Shown here in pieces: positions 27,201 through 36,234 of a DNA stretch of 64,000 nt (within the stretch, counting starts at the first letter, position 1; the number at the start of each line of letters is the position of its first letter). A model generated the notes under the pieces. It had not been told where the DNA came from. It was given only the letters and a program-made list of their open reading frames with translations, and ran no database searches. The position numbers and the translations under genes were made by a program. The stretch comes from Candidatus Gastranaerophilales bacterium (lineage in GTDB: Bacteria; Cyanobacteriota; Vampirovibrionia; Gastranaerophilales; Gastranaerophilaceae): contig CALUQX010000004.1 of NCBI GenBank assembly GCA_944323045.1, positions 37,123 to 101,122 on the forward strand, in the 5' to 3' direction.

Positions 27201-27920
27201 ATGTTAGAATTATTTGTAACGGAAATAGAACCGGATTCGGATAAAATCTACATAACAGCGGGACTTGCCGCAACAATGCAGGGACTGGGGTATTACACCA
27301 CAGTCTACAAACCCATACAAACAGGGGCTGTAGAAAACAACGGCTATCTACAATCTCCGGATTTAGTTTTTGTAAAACTGATTGATACCTATATCCAGAC
27401 ATACTTCAGCTACCTTTTAAAAAGCACATCAACCCCTTTTGTTGCCGCTGCTGAAGAAAATACCATTATTGATAAAGAATTAATCCTGCGTGATTATGAA
27501 AGCATTATGAAAAGTTACGAATGCATAATCACAGACGGCACATCCGGTATTAACACTCCTTTTGCCCCCAATTTTACGGAAAAAGATTTTATAAAAGAAC
27601 TTAATCTGCCTGTAGTATTTGTAATAAAGCCGACAGCATCTGCTGTAACTTCAACACTTATGACCATAAATCATGCACAGATAGAAGGGATTAATATCCG
27701 CGGGGTAATAATAAATGACTACTGCGACAACACCTGTCCGGCTGAAGTTAAAACTATGCCAAACCTGATAGAAACTTACACAGACACCTGTGTATTAGGC
27801 AAATTCAATCATGTTGATGATATCCAGAATGTCAATCCGAATGATTTAATCGCAAACATTCTCTCCGGCATAGATATTGAAAAAGTCTTTAATGTAAAAA
27901 TAGCAAAGCTTCACGGGTAA
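27201..27920 (+). CDS. BioD-like dethiobiotin synthetase homologue with degenerate P-loop
   Basis: 239 residues aligning in order with BioD: LFVTEIEPDSDKIYITAGLA at the P-loop position, VYKPIQTGA (conserved KP-x-x-TG), ITDGTSGINTPF at the VEGAGG position, and the late strands VVFVIKPTASAVTSTLMT and GVIINDY. In functional BioD the first segment reads VTGTDTxVGKT. Here the glycines and threonine are lost, leaving only the Lys. It may be a divergent enzyme, a pseudoenzyme or a regulator. No other biotin gene adjoins it. It follows the Xer gene by 9 bases, with its ATG at 27201. Confidence 0.7.
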   Translation: MLELFVTEIEPDSDKIYITAGLAATMQGLGYYTTVYKPIQTGAVENNGYLQSPDLVFVKLIDTYIQTYFSYLLKSTSTPFVAAAEENTIIDKELILRDYESIMKSYECIITDGTSGINTPFAPNFTEKDFIKELNLPVVFVIKPTASAVTSTLMTINHAQIEGINIRGVIINDYCDNTCPAEVKTMPNLIETYTDTCVLGKFNHVDDIQNVNPNDLIANILSGIDIEKVFNVKIAKLHG

Positions 27921-28011
27921 TGTTAAGGTTTGTAAAAATATATAATCTATATATACAAATCCGGCAATTTTTTATAAATAATCTTTTTAATATAAATAAG
28001 AGAGGTTTCGT

Positions 28012-28188
28012 ATGGACGAGAGAAAAATAACAAAGTTAACTGTTATTGAAAACACAAAAACAGATGAAGTTGAAAAAGTTTCAAAATCATCTGCTGTTCG
28101 TCATACAAATCCTATCATGAAAAAGGCGTTGGAATTTCATCAGGAAAAAGTCGGGAAGTTTAGTGTAAAGGATTTATTCAAACCGTAA
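28012..28188 (+). CDS. Small hypothetical protein, 58 residues
   Basis: ATG at 28012 behind AGAGG (28001-28005). The product begins MDERKITKLTVIENTKTDE and ends in a basic helix (KKALEFHQEKVGKFSVKDLFKP). It is charged and soluble, with no known motif. An AT-rich stretch (27921-28011) precedes it and may hold its own promoter. Its last 15 bases overlap the end of the convergent glycosyltransferase gene. Function unknown; a real gene is likely from the ribosome site and codon use. Confidence 0.6.
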   Translation: MDERKITKLTVIENTKTDEVEKVSKSSAVRHTNPIMKKALEFHQEKVGKFSVKDLFKP

Positions 28189-29862
28189 ATCCTTTCCCTG
28201 TTGACCATTTTCTTTACCTCTTATCAGGAGGTATTTTCTGCCTGTTTTGATTATCTCAAAATCGTCTTCATTCTGCGCAATTTCTTTGTACTCATCTTTT
28301 CTGATAATAAAAAGAGTATTTTCATTTTTTAAAGCTTTATCCAAAAACGGATAGTTATTTGCAGTTTCAAAAGTTACATGCCGCCCCAGATAATACAGCA
28401 GAGAATATTTTCTGCCATAACCGAAGATAACAACTTCATTGTTATGTTCTTTTGCATACTCAGCATATTCCATAATATCATTCTGTCCGAATTTGTAATC
28501 TATATTGAAAAGCTCCTTTGTACCAAAGGCGGAAAGCAAAGCCATAAAAATCACATAAGTATAGAATACGCCGCGTTTACAGTTTTTCAGAGCACAAATT
28601 ATGCTTGAAACGCCTAAGAACAAGACAAGTCCAATACACAGCCATTTAGCGTTCAATATGTCTTCATACAACTGTGCAGGCAGATAGTATTTTGTGAACA
28701 TTGCAGCGATGCCGGTAAATATCATTATGCCGCCGACAATATACACTGACAAATTAATTGCTTTTTTGTGCTTATCGCTGTCGATATAGCCTTTCCAGAC
28801 AAATCCCAAAATGTTTGCAGTAAAAAAGTAAATCGGCAGAATATATGTAATGAGTTTGGTTTCTGATATTGAGAAGAAAATAAATGTTACCAGAAATCCT
28901 ACCCAGTTAAACAAGAGGTATTTCTGCTGAATATTTAATTCGTCATAATGGATTTTCTTAAATGCTTTGAACTTTGTAACTCCGACAGCAATTGCAGAGA
29001 ACACCCACGGGATTAGTCCCCAAAGCAAGGTAAAGATATAGAAATAGAATGGTTCAGCTCTATGAATTTGAGAGGAAGAGAAGAATCTGTTTATGTGATG
29101 TTTAATTATATATTCGTTCCAGAAAAGCGGATCATGAACCTTAAACATTATCAAATGCCAAGGCAAAACGACCAGCAGAAACAAAATCATCCCGATAACA
29201 AAGTATTGCGGCTTAAAATAGGCTTTCAACTTTTTGGTGACAAGTCCAATAAAAAACATTGTTCCAAAAGGCAGCACAAATCCCGGAATACCTTTTGCCA
29301 TAACTGCGAGTCCGGAGAAAATATAAAACAGCCACCAGTAGTATTTTCTTCTGCTTTCACGGCAAAAATATGTGATAAATCCGAACATTACCGCAAAAGC
29401 AACACAGGTTGATACAACAATATCAAGTATTGCGAATTTTGCAAGTATAGTAAATTCCATACTTGTTGCAAGGATTAGAGAAGATATAACACCGAATTCT
29501 CTTGATACAATTTTTTTGCCGGTAAAATAAAGCAGAAAGCAGGACAGCATCCCGTACAATGCGACAGGAAATCTTGCCGTAAACTCATTAACTTTGCCAA
29601 ATATTGCAAAAGACAGGCATTCTCCCCAGAAATACAGAGGTGGTTTTTCAAAAAAGTAATCGCCGTTCAAATACAATGTCAGAAAGTTCTTGCTGTTGAA
29701 CATATCCCGCGACATTGCAACATAGCGTGTTTCATCCACATCCATAAGCGCATAATTGCCTATGTTATGGAAAAATATAAAATAAAACAATATACACAAT
29801 CCAATAAATGTAAACCAATCAGCATGGTCTTTCACAAAAGTTTTTATTTGAGTAAAGTTCAT
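28174..29862 (-). CDS. GT39/ArnT-like membrane glycosyltransferase
   Basis: About 562 residues with some twelve hydrophobic helices and the PMT_2/ArnT features: the first periplasmic loop has MDVDETRYVAMSRDM (acidic catalytic Asp-Glu near the N-terminus) and YFFEKPPLYFWG. Such enzymes move a sugar from a polyprenyl phosphate onto lipid A, protein or another acceptor on the outer face of the inner membrane. I prefer the ATG at 29862 over the one at 29898, because a TATAAT box (29904-29909, complement) puts the transcript start near 29897. The acceptor cannot be deduced; lipid A modification is one option given the Lpx genes. Confidence 0.85.
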   Translation of the reverse strand: MNFTQIKTFVKDHADWFTFIGLCILFYFIFFHNIGNYALMDVDETRYVAMSRDMFNSKNFLTLYLNGDYFFEKPPLYFWGECLSFAIFGKVNEFTARFPVALYGMLSCFLLYFTGKKIVSREFGVISSLILATSMEFTILAKFAILDIVVSTCVAFAVMFGFITYFCRESRRKYYWWLFYIFSGLAVMAKGIPGFVLPFGTMFFIGLVTKKLKAYFKPQYFVIGMILFLLVVLPWHLIMFKVHDPLFWNEYIIKHHINRFFSSSQIHRAEPFYFYIFTLLWGLIPWVFSAIAVGVTKFKAFKKIHYDELNIQQKYLLFNWVGFLVTFIFFSISETKLITYILPIYFFTANILGFVWKGYIDSDKHKKAINLSVYIVGGIMIFTGIAAMFTKYYLPAQLYEDILNAKWLCIGLVLFLGVSSIICALKNCKRGVFYTYVIFMALLSAFGTKELFNIDYKFGQNDIMEYAEYAKEHNNEVVIFGYGRKYSLLYYLGRHVTFETANNYPFLDKALKNENTLFIIRKDEYKEIAQNEDDFEIIKTGRKYLLIRGKENGQQGKDLRFE

Positions 29863-29963
29863 AGTAATTATTTCTATCTCCAATGTAACACCCAACATTA
29901 AAAATTATAACATAATCAGGTTGGTAATGTCTAAAAATAGTAAATTTATGTTAATATATATAT

Positions 29964-30569
29964 ATGATAGAAAAATATAATTTAGACAAAAATATACCTG
30001 AAAAGGCTAAAAAAGAACTAATTAAACTGCTAGACGGCAACCGCAACTTTGTAAACGGCAACCCGACAGCACAGAACATGACTCTGGAAACATTGCAAAA
30101 ATATGCATTTCATCAGGAGCCGTATGCATTAGTTTTAAGTTGTTCGGATTCCCGCGTAGTGCCTGAAATTATTTTTGATTGCGGAATTGGTGAGCTTTTC
30201 GTTGTACGTGTTGCCGGTATAACTGCAGGACCGAATGTTATAGAAAGCATTGAATACGGTGTTAAAAAATTACAAATTCCGCTTTTAATCCTGCTCGGAC
30301 ACGATGACTGCGGGGTAATGAAATATGCAAAAGAACACTATCCTGAATTGGATGGGAATTTCAACTCTATTTTAAGCTGTGTATATCCGGTGCTGGATAA
30401 AGAAGAAGACATCACCTGTCACAATTATTTTGCCCAACAGCATACACTATGGGTTGAAGATGTTTTAATGGAGCGTTCTAAAATAATTAAAGAAGCAGTT
30501 GATTCAGGCAAATTATACATTGCAAAATGCCACTTTGACCATTCCACCGGTCTTGTGAATCTGATATAG
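29964..30569 (+). CDS. Beta-class carbonic anhydrase
   Basis: 201 residues with the beta-CA zinc ligands: CSDSRVVPE (Cys, with the Asp-Arg dyad) and GHDDCGVM (His and second Cys). It interconverts CO2 and bicarbonate in the cytoplasm, supporting carboxylases and pH balance. The start at 29964 has no ribosome binding site; the upstream bases are an AT dinucleotide run. The mRNA may be leaderless, or translation may begin slightly later. It is transcribed divergently from the GT39 gene, about 100 bases away. Confidence 0.93.
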   Translation: MIEKYNLDKNIPEKAKKELIKLLDGNRNFVNGNPTAQNMTLETLQKYAFHQEPYALVLSCSDSRVVPEIIFDCGIGELFVVRVAGITAGPNVIESIEYGVKKLQIPLLILLGHDDCGVMKYAKEHYPELDGNFNSILSCVYPVLDKEEDITCHNYFAQQHTLWVEDVLMERSKIIKEAVDSGKLYIAKCHFDHSTGLVNLI

Positions 30570-30712
30570 GTACTTTTTTGATTTGATTAGTCACTATTGC
30601 TGTGAATCTTGTCAAGTTCATTTACCATGTTAATTTTTATTACACGACTAGCAAATTTATTTTTTTAGATGTTTTTATCCCTCATCACACGAGCTTAAAA
30701 AGGAGTTTGTTA

Positions 30713-33661
30713 ATGATTGAGAAAGTCGGACTTAGTTACAGTATAAAATTTAAAAACAATCAACAGAAAAATAATAACCACACAGTTTCACAGCCGAAAA
30801 TAAATAGTAACAGCCAATTAGATCTCCCCTATTATTATCCGGTGAATTTTACCGCAAAACAGCAGCGCAATGTTCAAAAAATGACCCCGCTTGAAGTTTT
30901 AGAATATTACTATACAAACTCTGCAACCAATCTCGTAAATGATGCAACAAAAATCGCTAAAGAAAACCACAATACCGAAGTTAATCACTTCCACATCTGG
31001 AAAGCTGAATTAAATCAACTCGACAAATACATAGATGACTTAAATTCCGGCAGCAAACACCATTCTGATATGAGCGGAGACACTATTCAGTCTTTTCTGG
31101 AAACCATAACCTCAAACAGCCTTTTTAAAGACGAACAAACAAGAAAAGAATTTCAAAAATTAATTAAAAAAGAAAATAAAACTCTTGATGATATAATCGC
31201 TAAATTCCCGAAAGATGAAAAAGTGGATAACCCAAAACTTTCTGATGAACTGGTACGTGATATCTGGAGTCCCAGAGAAGATGAAAATGAACGTGTATAT
31301 GATTTCAATATTTTTGGCTCAACTTTTTATTCTGCCAATGAAAATGTCAAAAATTTCATTGATAACTTTGTTAATAAAACATGCGATTTGACAATGGTGT
31401 CAAATATTCCGTTAGACGAACGCGCGCATATCAAAGACTATGATGCAAAAGCCAGCAATGTCTGGAAAAATCTTGCACTGGGTACAAATATGTTTGTTAC
31501 CTTTGACCATAAAAAGGTTAACCCGAACATGTTTATCACAAGTCTTTATAAAACTGCACCTGAAGATACAGATATTACGGAGTTTAATTTAAGCATAAAA
31601 GAACGCTATGTGTTTGAAAAAGTTAAAGAACTGGCAAAAGATAAAGATAAAAAACACGTAATTATAATGTATCCTTCTAATATGCTTGTAAATTCTGCTA
31701 CTCAGGAAGAAAAAGAAAATCAAGTTTTTTCATACTCGACAGAATTTCGTAATTTGATGGCAAACATTCCTCAAAATATTAAATTTATAATGATTGATGT
31801 AAAAGATAATTATTTCTTGAATATGCAAAATTCTATTATACAATCTATGTATGAAAACTTTGGAGAACTTTCTGTTCCTGTATTGAGTACAGAACAGTTT
31901 GTAAAAGCTTTTAAAGATGTTCCGCAGTTGATGAAAGATATTAAAAAACCTTTTAGCAAAAAAGCTATTGAAAAAACTGTTGAAAGTTCTGCCCAGCTTG
32001 ACGGTGTTTTCCCGGATAAAACACAAAAATTGATGAAAAAAATGACCTCTTATTACATTGATAAAAAAGAAATTAACGAGAAAGATGTAATAAACTATGT
32101 AAAAGAAGCAAAAGAACTGTTTAAGAAAAATGAAGATGACAGTTCCATAAATGTAATTTTTGATACTGAAAAACGTATAAAAGATATAATAGGCAAAGAC
32201 GCCACCCAGAAAGAAGCCGCAGCGATTGTCAAACAAATAAAATCGAACAAAATGGGTACAAAGGGTATGATTATATATTCTCAAGATAGTATGGCAGGCA
32301 GCGGCAGACGCTTTATAGCAAAAGCAATAGCCGGTGAAGCTAAAGTTCCTTATATAGAAATGAATGCTATGGATTTCGGTACAAAAGAAGTCGATATCTT
32401 TGGCGGCAGTCTGCTCTCGCCGGAAGCCTCTATCAAAAAAATGTTCTCTCTTGTGAATACTCAAGCAGAAAGTAATTCCAACAACTCTGCAGTACTGTTT
32501 ATAGAAAACTTTGAATATTTCTCTATTGGAGAACTTATATCTGAATACCAGCAAAAAGCAATGGCACAGCTTTTAAGAGAAATGGATAATGCTGAACGCA
32601 AAGGTCTGAACATTCTTGTCATAGGCTCTGTTTCTGACCCGAGACTTATTGGCGAGGCTACAATGAAATCATTTAAATTTGTAGATAGTATTGAAGTCTC
32701 CTCACCTGCATTTAATGACAAAGAACGTGCTGATATCATACAGACAGCAATTAAAGAAAATAAAATAAAAATAGCCGGTCAAACTCCGGTAGAAAAACAA
32801 GAAATAATAAATTCAATAGCCAAGACAACAGAAGGTTTTCCATTTATCTTTGTAAAAAATCTGGTGAAAAAAGCACAATCTGTTGCGCTTGAACGCGGAC
32901 ATAAAGAGGTTACGAAAGGCGATTTTACAGAGGCTTATATGCAGATAACAACCGGTCGTCCTTCTACCAAACATATTGAACAGCATGAAAAAGATATCGT
33001 AACCTCACACGAGTGCGGACATGCTGTAAATGCAGAAATAATGAATAACATTGCGAAAAAATACGGCAAACCATGGCATAAATCTTCAAAAGTCAACTTC
33101 ATAACCCTAGATCCGCGCGGATATTATGGCGGTGCAATGTATCCGTTAGAAGATAATAACGAGGAACGTTCATTTGAAAAATTATTTGCTGATATAGTAT
33201 GTGATTACGGCGGACATTCCTGCGAAAAACATTTCTATGGAATTGATGGTTCATTTGGTATATCCTGTGATCTTGATATGGCGGCAGATAATGTTGACAA
33301 AATGATTAAAATTATGGGACTTGGTCCTAAAACAGGCAAACAGTCATTATACCGTTTCGGCTCAAATATCTCTGAAAAAATGAAAGAACAAATTGAAGAT
33401 GACAGACGCATTATCCTTGAAAATGCTCTGACCGCATCTGATTTGATTACCGAAACTTATGCCGATTTCAACCGCGAATTCACTAAAAAATACTCTCACC
33501 TTGTCGGTACAGGCGATTGTCTTGTTGACGGCGAAGTTTTTCGTAAAGAATTAGCAGACTGGAAAGCCCGTCAGCCAAAAGAAAAACAGGATGAAATAAC
33601 ACTTATGGAACACATAATCCTTGATATTATGAACCAGACAAAAAAAGGTGTAATATATTAA
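30713..33661 (+). CDS. FtsH-like AAA/M41 protein with degenerate ATPase and intact protease site
   Basis: 982 residues from the ATG at 30713 (AAAGGAG 8 bases upstream; a longer frame from 30602 has no such site). The first ~48 residues are Asn/Gln-rich and end with N-F-T-A. A long helical region follows. The FtsH-like AAA module lies at about residues 510-720, but Walker A reads SMAGSGRR (Lys to Arg, residues 526-533), Walker B reads FIENFE instead of FIDEID, and the Arg-finger segment is KSFKFVDS instead of RPGRFDR. The M41 peptidase is intact: SHECGHAV (HExxH, residues 766-770) and a later Asp in SCDLDMAADNV. There are no FtsH membrane helices. Probably a soluble protease that does not hydrolyse ATP normally; substrate unknown. 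Confidence 0.8.
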   Translation: MIEKVGLSYSIKFKNNQQKNNNHTVSQPKINSNSQLDLPYYYPVNFTAKQQRNVQKMTPLEVLEYYYTNSATNLVNDATKIAKENHNTEVNHFHIWKAELNQLDKYIDDLNSGSKHHSDMSGDTIQSFLETITSNSLFKDEQTRKEFQKLIKKENKTLDDIIAKFPKDEKVDNPKLSDELVRDIWSPREDENERVYDFNIFGSTFYSANENVKNFIDNFVNKTCDLTMVSNIPLDERAHIKDYDAKASNVWKNLALGTNMFVTFDHKKVNPNMFITSLYKTAPEDTDITEFNLSIKERYVFEKVKELAKDKDKKHVIIMYPSNMLVNSATQEEKENQVFSYSTEFRNLMANIPQNIKFIMIDVKDNYFLNMQNSIIQSMYENFGELSVPVLSTEQFVKAFKDVPQLMKDIKKPFSKKAIEKTVESSAQLDGVFPDKTQKLMKKMTSYYIDKKEINEKDVINYVKEAKELFKKNEDDSSINVIFDTEKRIKDIIGKDATQKEAAAIVKQIKSNKMGTKGMIIYSQDSMAGSGRRFIAKAIAGEAKVPYIEMNAMDFGTKEVDIFGGSLLSPEASIKKMFSLVNTQAESNSNNSAVLFIENFEYFSIGELISEYQQKAMAQLLREMDNAERKGLNILVIGSVSDPRLIGEATMKSFKFVDSIEVSSPAFNDKERADIIQTAIKENKIKIAGQTPVEKQEIINSIAKTTEGFPFIFVKNLVKKAQSVALERGHKEVTKGDFTEAYMQITTGRPSTKHIEQHEKDIVTSHECGHAVNAEIMNNIAKKYGKPWHKSSKVNFITLDPRGYYGGAMYPLEDNNEERSFEKLFADIVCDYGGHSCEKHFYGIDGSFGISCDLDMAADNVDKMIKIMGLGPKTGKQSLYRFGSNISEKMKEQIEDDRRIILENALTASDLITETYADFNREFTKKYSHLVGTGDCLVDGEVFRKELADWKARQPKEKQDEITLMEHIILDIMNQTKKGVIY

Positions 33662-33753
33662 TACAAGGTCTGATTTAAGTATTCGGCTTTAATGTATCAT
33701 TTTGTAACGATTTTCAGAAAAACTTTAAAGTTTTGCCTGAAAACATCCGATTA

Positions 33754-33773
33754 ATTAACTGTTATCAGTTAAT
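33754..33773 (+). promoter_or_regulatory. Inverted repeat just before the ribosome site of a small gene
   Basis: ATTAACTG TTAT CAGTTAAT: perfect 8-bp arms with a 4-base loop, ending 2 bases before AAGGAG (33776-33781) and 17 before the ATG at 33791. It could be an operator or an RNA hairpin affecting access to the ribosome site. Confidence 0.4.
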
Positions 33774-33790
33774 CTAAGGAGTGTGTTTTT

Positions 33791-34006
33791 ATGGCAGAAG
33801 AAAAAAAAGTTCTGGATATGGAAGATTTAATGATTGATTATGGCGAAATGACAAGTTTTGACTTTAATTCATTAGATTACAAAGAAACAAGAGAGTTGCA
33901 GAGAGCAATTGACAGCGAATATTCAAACCAGCCGGCAGCATTCAAATACGGCAACTTCAATCTTCTGGATATGCTGCACTCATTTATTACACAAAAAGAC
34001 TCATAA
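33791..34006 (+). CDS. Small acidic hypothetical protein, 71 residues
   Basis: Starts MAEEKKVLDMEDLMIDYGEM behind a strong AAGGAG site. Acidic, soluble and probably helical, with no cysteines and no recognisable motif. It is followed 26 bases later by another small gene with its own ribosome site (GGAG), and the pair ends at a strong terminator, so the two form a small operon. Function unknown. Confidence 0.65.
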   Translation: MAEEKKVLDMEDLMIDYGEMTSFDFNSLDYKETRELQRAIDSEYSNQPAAFKYGNFNLLDMLHSFITQKDS

Positions 34007-34032
34007 AATTCTTTTTAGAAACGGAGTTAACT

Positions 34033-34239
34033 ATGAAAGACGCTAAAGAATTATTCGATAAATTATGTATGTCACCTGACTGGGGCGAATTGCCGCCAAG
34101 ACCTTTTGTGAGACAACACAAAGATTTGGAAACACTCACTGAAGAACTTGAAGGTATAAAAAATCGTATTGACGAACTTAAAGCAAAAGAATGGAATATT
34201 CTAAAGCGTATGCAATTTAATCAAGAAGGATTTCACTAA
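34033..34239 (+). CDS. Small coiled-coil hypothetical protein, 68 residues
   Basis: Starts MKDAKELFDKLCMSPDWGEL behind ACGGAG. A short Pro-rich segment (ELPPRPFVRQHKD) is followed by a heptad-patterned helix (LETLTEELEGIKNRIDELKA) suited to dimerisation. It forms a two-gene unit with the preceding 71-residue gene and is followed by a Rho-independent terminator. Function unknown. Confidence 0.65.
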   Translation: MKDAKELFDKLCMSPDWGELPPRPFVRQHKDLETLTEELEGIKNRIDELKAKEWNILKRMQFNQEGFH

Positions 34240-34270
34240 ACCGAAAAACGGCTAAAGACTAAGGAGGCAG

Positions 34271-34298
34271 GCACCTGTAAAATTTACAGGTGCTTTTT
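34271..34298 (+). terminator. Rho-independent terminator
   Basis: GCACCTGTAAA / TTTACAGGTGC, an 11-bp perfect stem with a 1-base centre (effective loop AAATT) and then TTTTT. It closes the two-gene small-protein unit and abuts the convergent TolC-like gene. Confidence 0.85.
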
Positions 34299-35568
34299 AG
34301 ATGTTAAAAACTTCTTCGTCTATCAGAATATCGTTTCCAACATTATGCATCAAGTCTAAATAAGCCATATAATACACCTGCATTGCATTAATATATTCAT
34401 TCAGCATACTCTGATGAGAATTCTCTACATACATCAAATTAATCAAAGAAGTATCGCCTTTTTTGTAACGTTGTTTTGACATCTGCAAAATTTCATCAGA
34501 AGAGGACAGAATATCTTTATAGTATTTCATGTTTTCTTTTGCATATCTAAAATCGTTATAATCCTGTTTTAATGCAATTTTCAATCTGCTTTCAAAAGAT
34601 TTTTTGTCCATATTAGCTCTTTCTAGTACAAAATTTGCCCTTCTTACATCTGGTCTGAAGGTGTATAAAACAGGTATGTCAAAATAAGCACCTACGAATG
34701 CACCTGGCATGGATTCTCCACCCGTCTGATGTGCTGTTTGATAAGCAGTACCACCGGTAAGTGTCAAATCAGGAATAACTTTGTGCTTAGCCGCTGTCAA
34801 TTCCTGTTCGGATATATTTAAATTACTATCAGCGATTCTCAATGAGTAGCTGCACACAAGCGCAACTTTTTCTAAATCTTCATATGCGGGCAAATCTAAA
34901 TCCAGAATTGCTAAATCTTCAAACAACGTATCTTCCTGCGTGTCATACATAACAGAACTGTCTTCCAGATTAAACGTATCATTAAGATGAAACTGCGCAC
35001 TAATAAGATTTGCTCTTGCCTGATTGAGTTGAATTGCCTGCTTTTTACATCTTATGTCAGATTGCAAAAGGTCAATTTTGTAGTTTTTATCCGGTTTCCG
35101 ATTTTTTGATATGTCATGCATATCTTCCAGCAGAGACATTCTCTCTTCCATAATATAGACAACGGATTTCAGATACAAAACATTAAAATACGCCTCCATA
35201 ACCTCTATTTCTAAATCAAGTTCTGCCTTATGAATTTCATTTTCGACGAGTTTTAATTTAGCTTCAGCAACTTTTTTACGCGGTCCGCGTTTTGCTATTT
35301 CTATAGGTAACGCAAGCCCGAACTGACTTGAATTTCCGCGGGATACTTTACCAATAAGAAAATTAGATTGGAATTGCGGATTTTTCAATGCATTGGCGAT
35401 TTTAATATCCTGTTTAAGAATTTCAGCTTCTTTGCGTTTTGCATTAAGCGCGAGATTGTTTTTCAAAGCAAGTTCAACCGCATCGTCCATTGGTATCTTC
35501 CGGACACTGGCAAAAGACGGCAGGGTAAATACAAACATTAAGATTATAATCAGGAATATTTTTTTCAT
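34297..35568 (-). CDS. TolC-family outer-membrane protein (second copy)
   Basis: 423 residues with a signal peptide (MKKIFLIIILMFVFTLPSFA) and two OEP repeats, starting IPMDDAVELALKNNLALNA. Shorter than the TolC at 17993-19519 and without its charged linker; closest in look to CusC/CzcC-type outer-membrane factors of metal efflux systems. No pump or adaptor adjoins it, so it must pair with a transporter encoded elsewhere or be a stand-alone channel. A promoter may lie in the AT-rich stretch just beyond 35568. Confidence 0.85.
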   Translation of the reverse strand: MKKIFLIIILMFVFTLPSFASVRKIPMDDAVELALKNNLALNAKRKEAEILKQDIKIANALKNPQFQSNFLIGKVSRGNSSQFGLALPIEIAKRGPRKKVAEAKLKLVENEIHKAELDLEIEVMEAYFNVLYLKSVVYIMEERMSLLEDMHDISKNRKPDKNYKIDLLQSDIRCKKQAIQLNQARANLISAQFHLNDTFNLEDSSVMYDTQEDTLFEDLAILDLDLPAYEDLEKVALVCSYSLRIADSNLNISEQELTAAKHKVIPDLTLTGGTAYQTAHQTGGESMPGAFVGAYFDIPVLYTFRPDVRRANFVLERANMDKKSFESRLKIALKQDYNDFRYAKENMKYYKDILSSSDEILQMSKQRYKKGDTSLINLMYVENSHQSMLNEYINAMQVYYMAYLDLMHNVGNDILIDEEVFNI

Positions 35569-35669
35569 ATTACCAAAATAATTTATGTATAATCAACGCA
35601 AATTATTTTCATATAAAATTTAATTATAATCAAGACAATGTTAATTAAAATTTATAACATGAGAATATA

Positions 35670-35903
35670 TTAAGCTAATCGCGGCTGTCCTGCAGATTTC
35701 AAAAGAATGTCAATAACTTTAGGCATTTGACAGACAAAAGAATATTTACCGCCGGAAAGCGAGCATCTGCTGCAGTCACAGCCGATTGAATAGCATTCTA
35801 AAGCCTGTTCAGTCCAGTTTTGCGTAATAGAATCTGAAATTTCCCCGTTCGTTTGCGGTGAAAAAAGGTCTTCATCCTCCAACAAATAATCCTGTAATTC
35901 CAT
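35670..35903 (-). CDS. Small cysteine-motif protein, 77 residues
   Basis: The start at 35903 has GGGGGTG upstream. An acidic N-terminus (MELQDYLLEDEDLFSPQ) is followed by WTEQALECYSIGCDCSRCSL and a further Cys in YSFVCQMPKVI, so the Cys pattern is C-x4-C-x-C-x2-C...C. That spacing would suit a zinc site or an Fe-S cluster. I associate such WTEQALECY-containing proteins with gut Melainabacteria, but know no function for them. It lies at the left border of the repeat-rich island. Confidence 0.6.
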   Translation of the reverse strand: MELQDYLLEDEDLFSPQTNGEISDSITQNWTEQALECYSIGCDCSRCSLSGGKYSFVCQMPKVIDILLKSAGQPRLA

Positions 35904-36000
35904 AAGACACCCCCAAAGTATTACTAACCCATTAGTATTTTAAACTATTAATGCAGCTATTTTAATCCTATGAATGTATGATTTTAGAAGTCGTCGTTTT

Positions 36001-36170
36001 GAAGTACGGGTTCGGAAAAGTGATTAAAGTGAGTGAGGTGAGTGGAGTGAGTATAGTGAGGTTGTGGTTAATTAATCAGGTCAACATGAAATACCACATT
36101 ACCTAATTTATTGTAAATACTATACTCACCTTAGTCACCCCCCTCACTCTCCTCACTTTTCCCAAAAAGG
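36001..36170. repeat. GTGAG/CTCAC-rich interspersed repeat
   Basis: Bases 36018-36062 are reiterated GTGAG words on the + strand and 36119-36163 are CTCAC words, so the two blocks are inverted and could fold into a long imperfect hairpin with a ~55-base AT-rich middle. The same words occur at 36516-36548, 37937-37975 and in both prepilin leader regions. No gene is seen in this stretch. Confidence 0.7.
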
Positions 36171-36234
36171 ACTTGAAAAAATTTGAGACATATGTAATAA
36201 TGAATATATGAATGGCAAAAAGCGAGGAGTTAGG

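Noticed and set aside
30602..30712. N-terminal extension of the FtsH-like protein that could be read as a membrane anchor
   Set aside because: AAAGGAG sits directly before the ATG at 30713; the extension has no ribosome site.
31730..32554. 274-residue frame antisense to the FtsH-like gene
   Set aside because: Phe/Tyr/Cys-rich shadow translation of AT-rich coding sequence, with no ribosome site.
36208..36234. Earlier ATG for the doubtful frame ending at 36642
   Set aside because: GAGGAG lies between it and the ATG at 36235, so the later start fits better; the body is translated repeat in either case.
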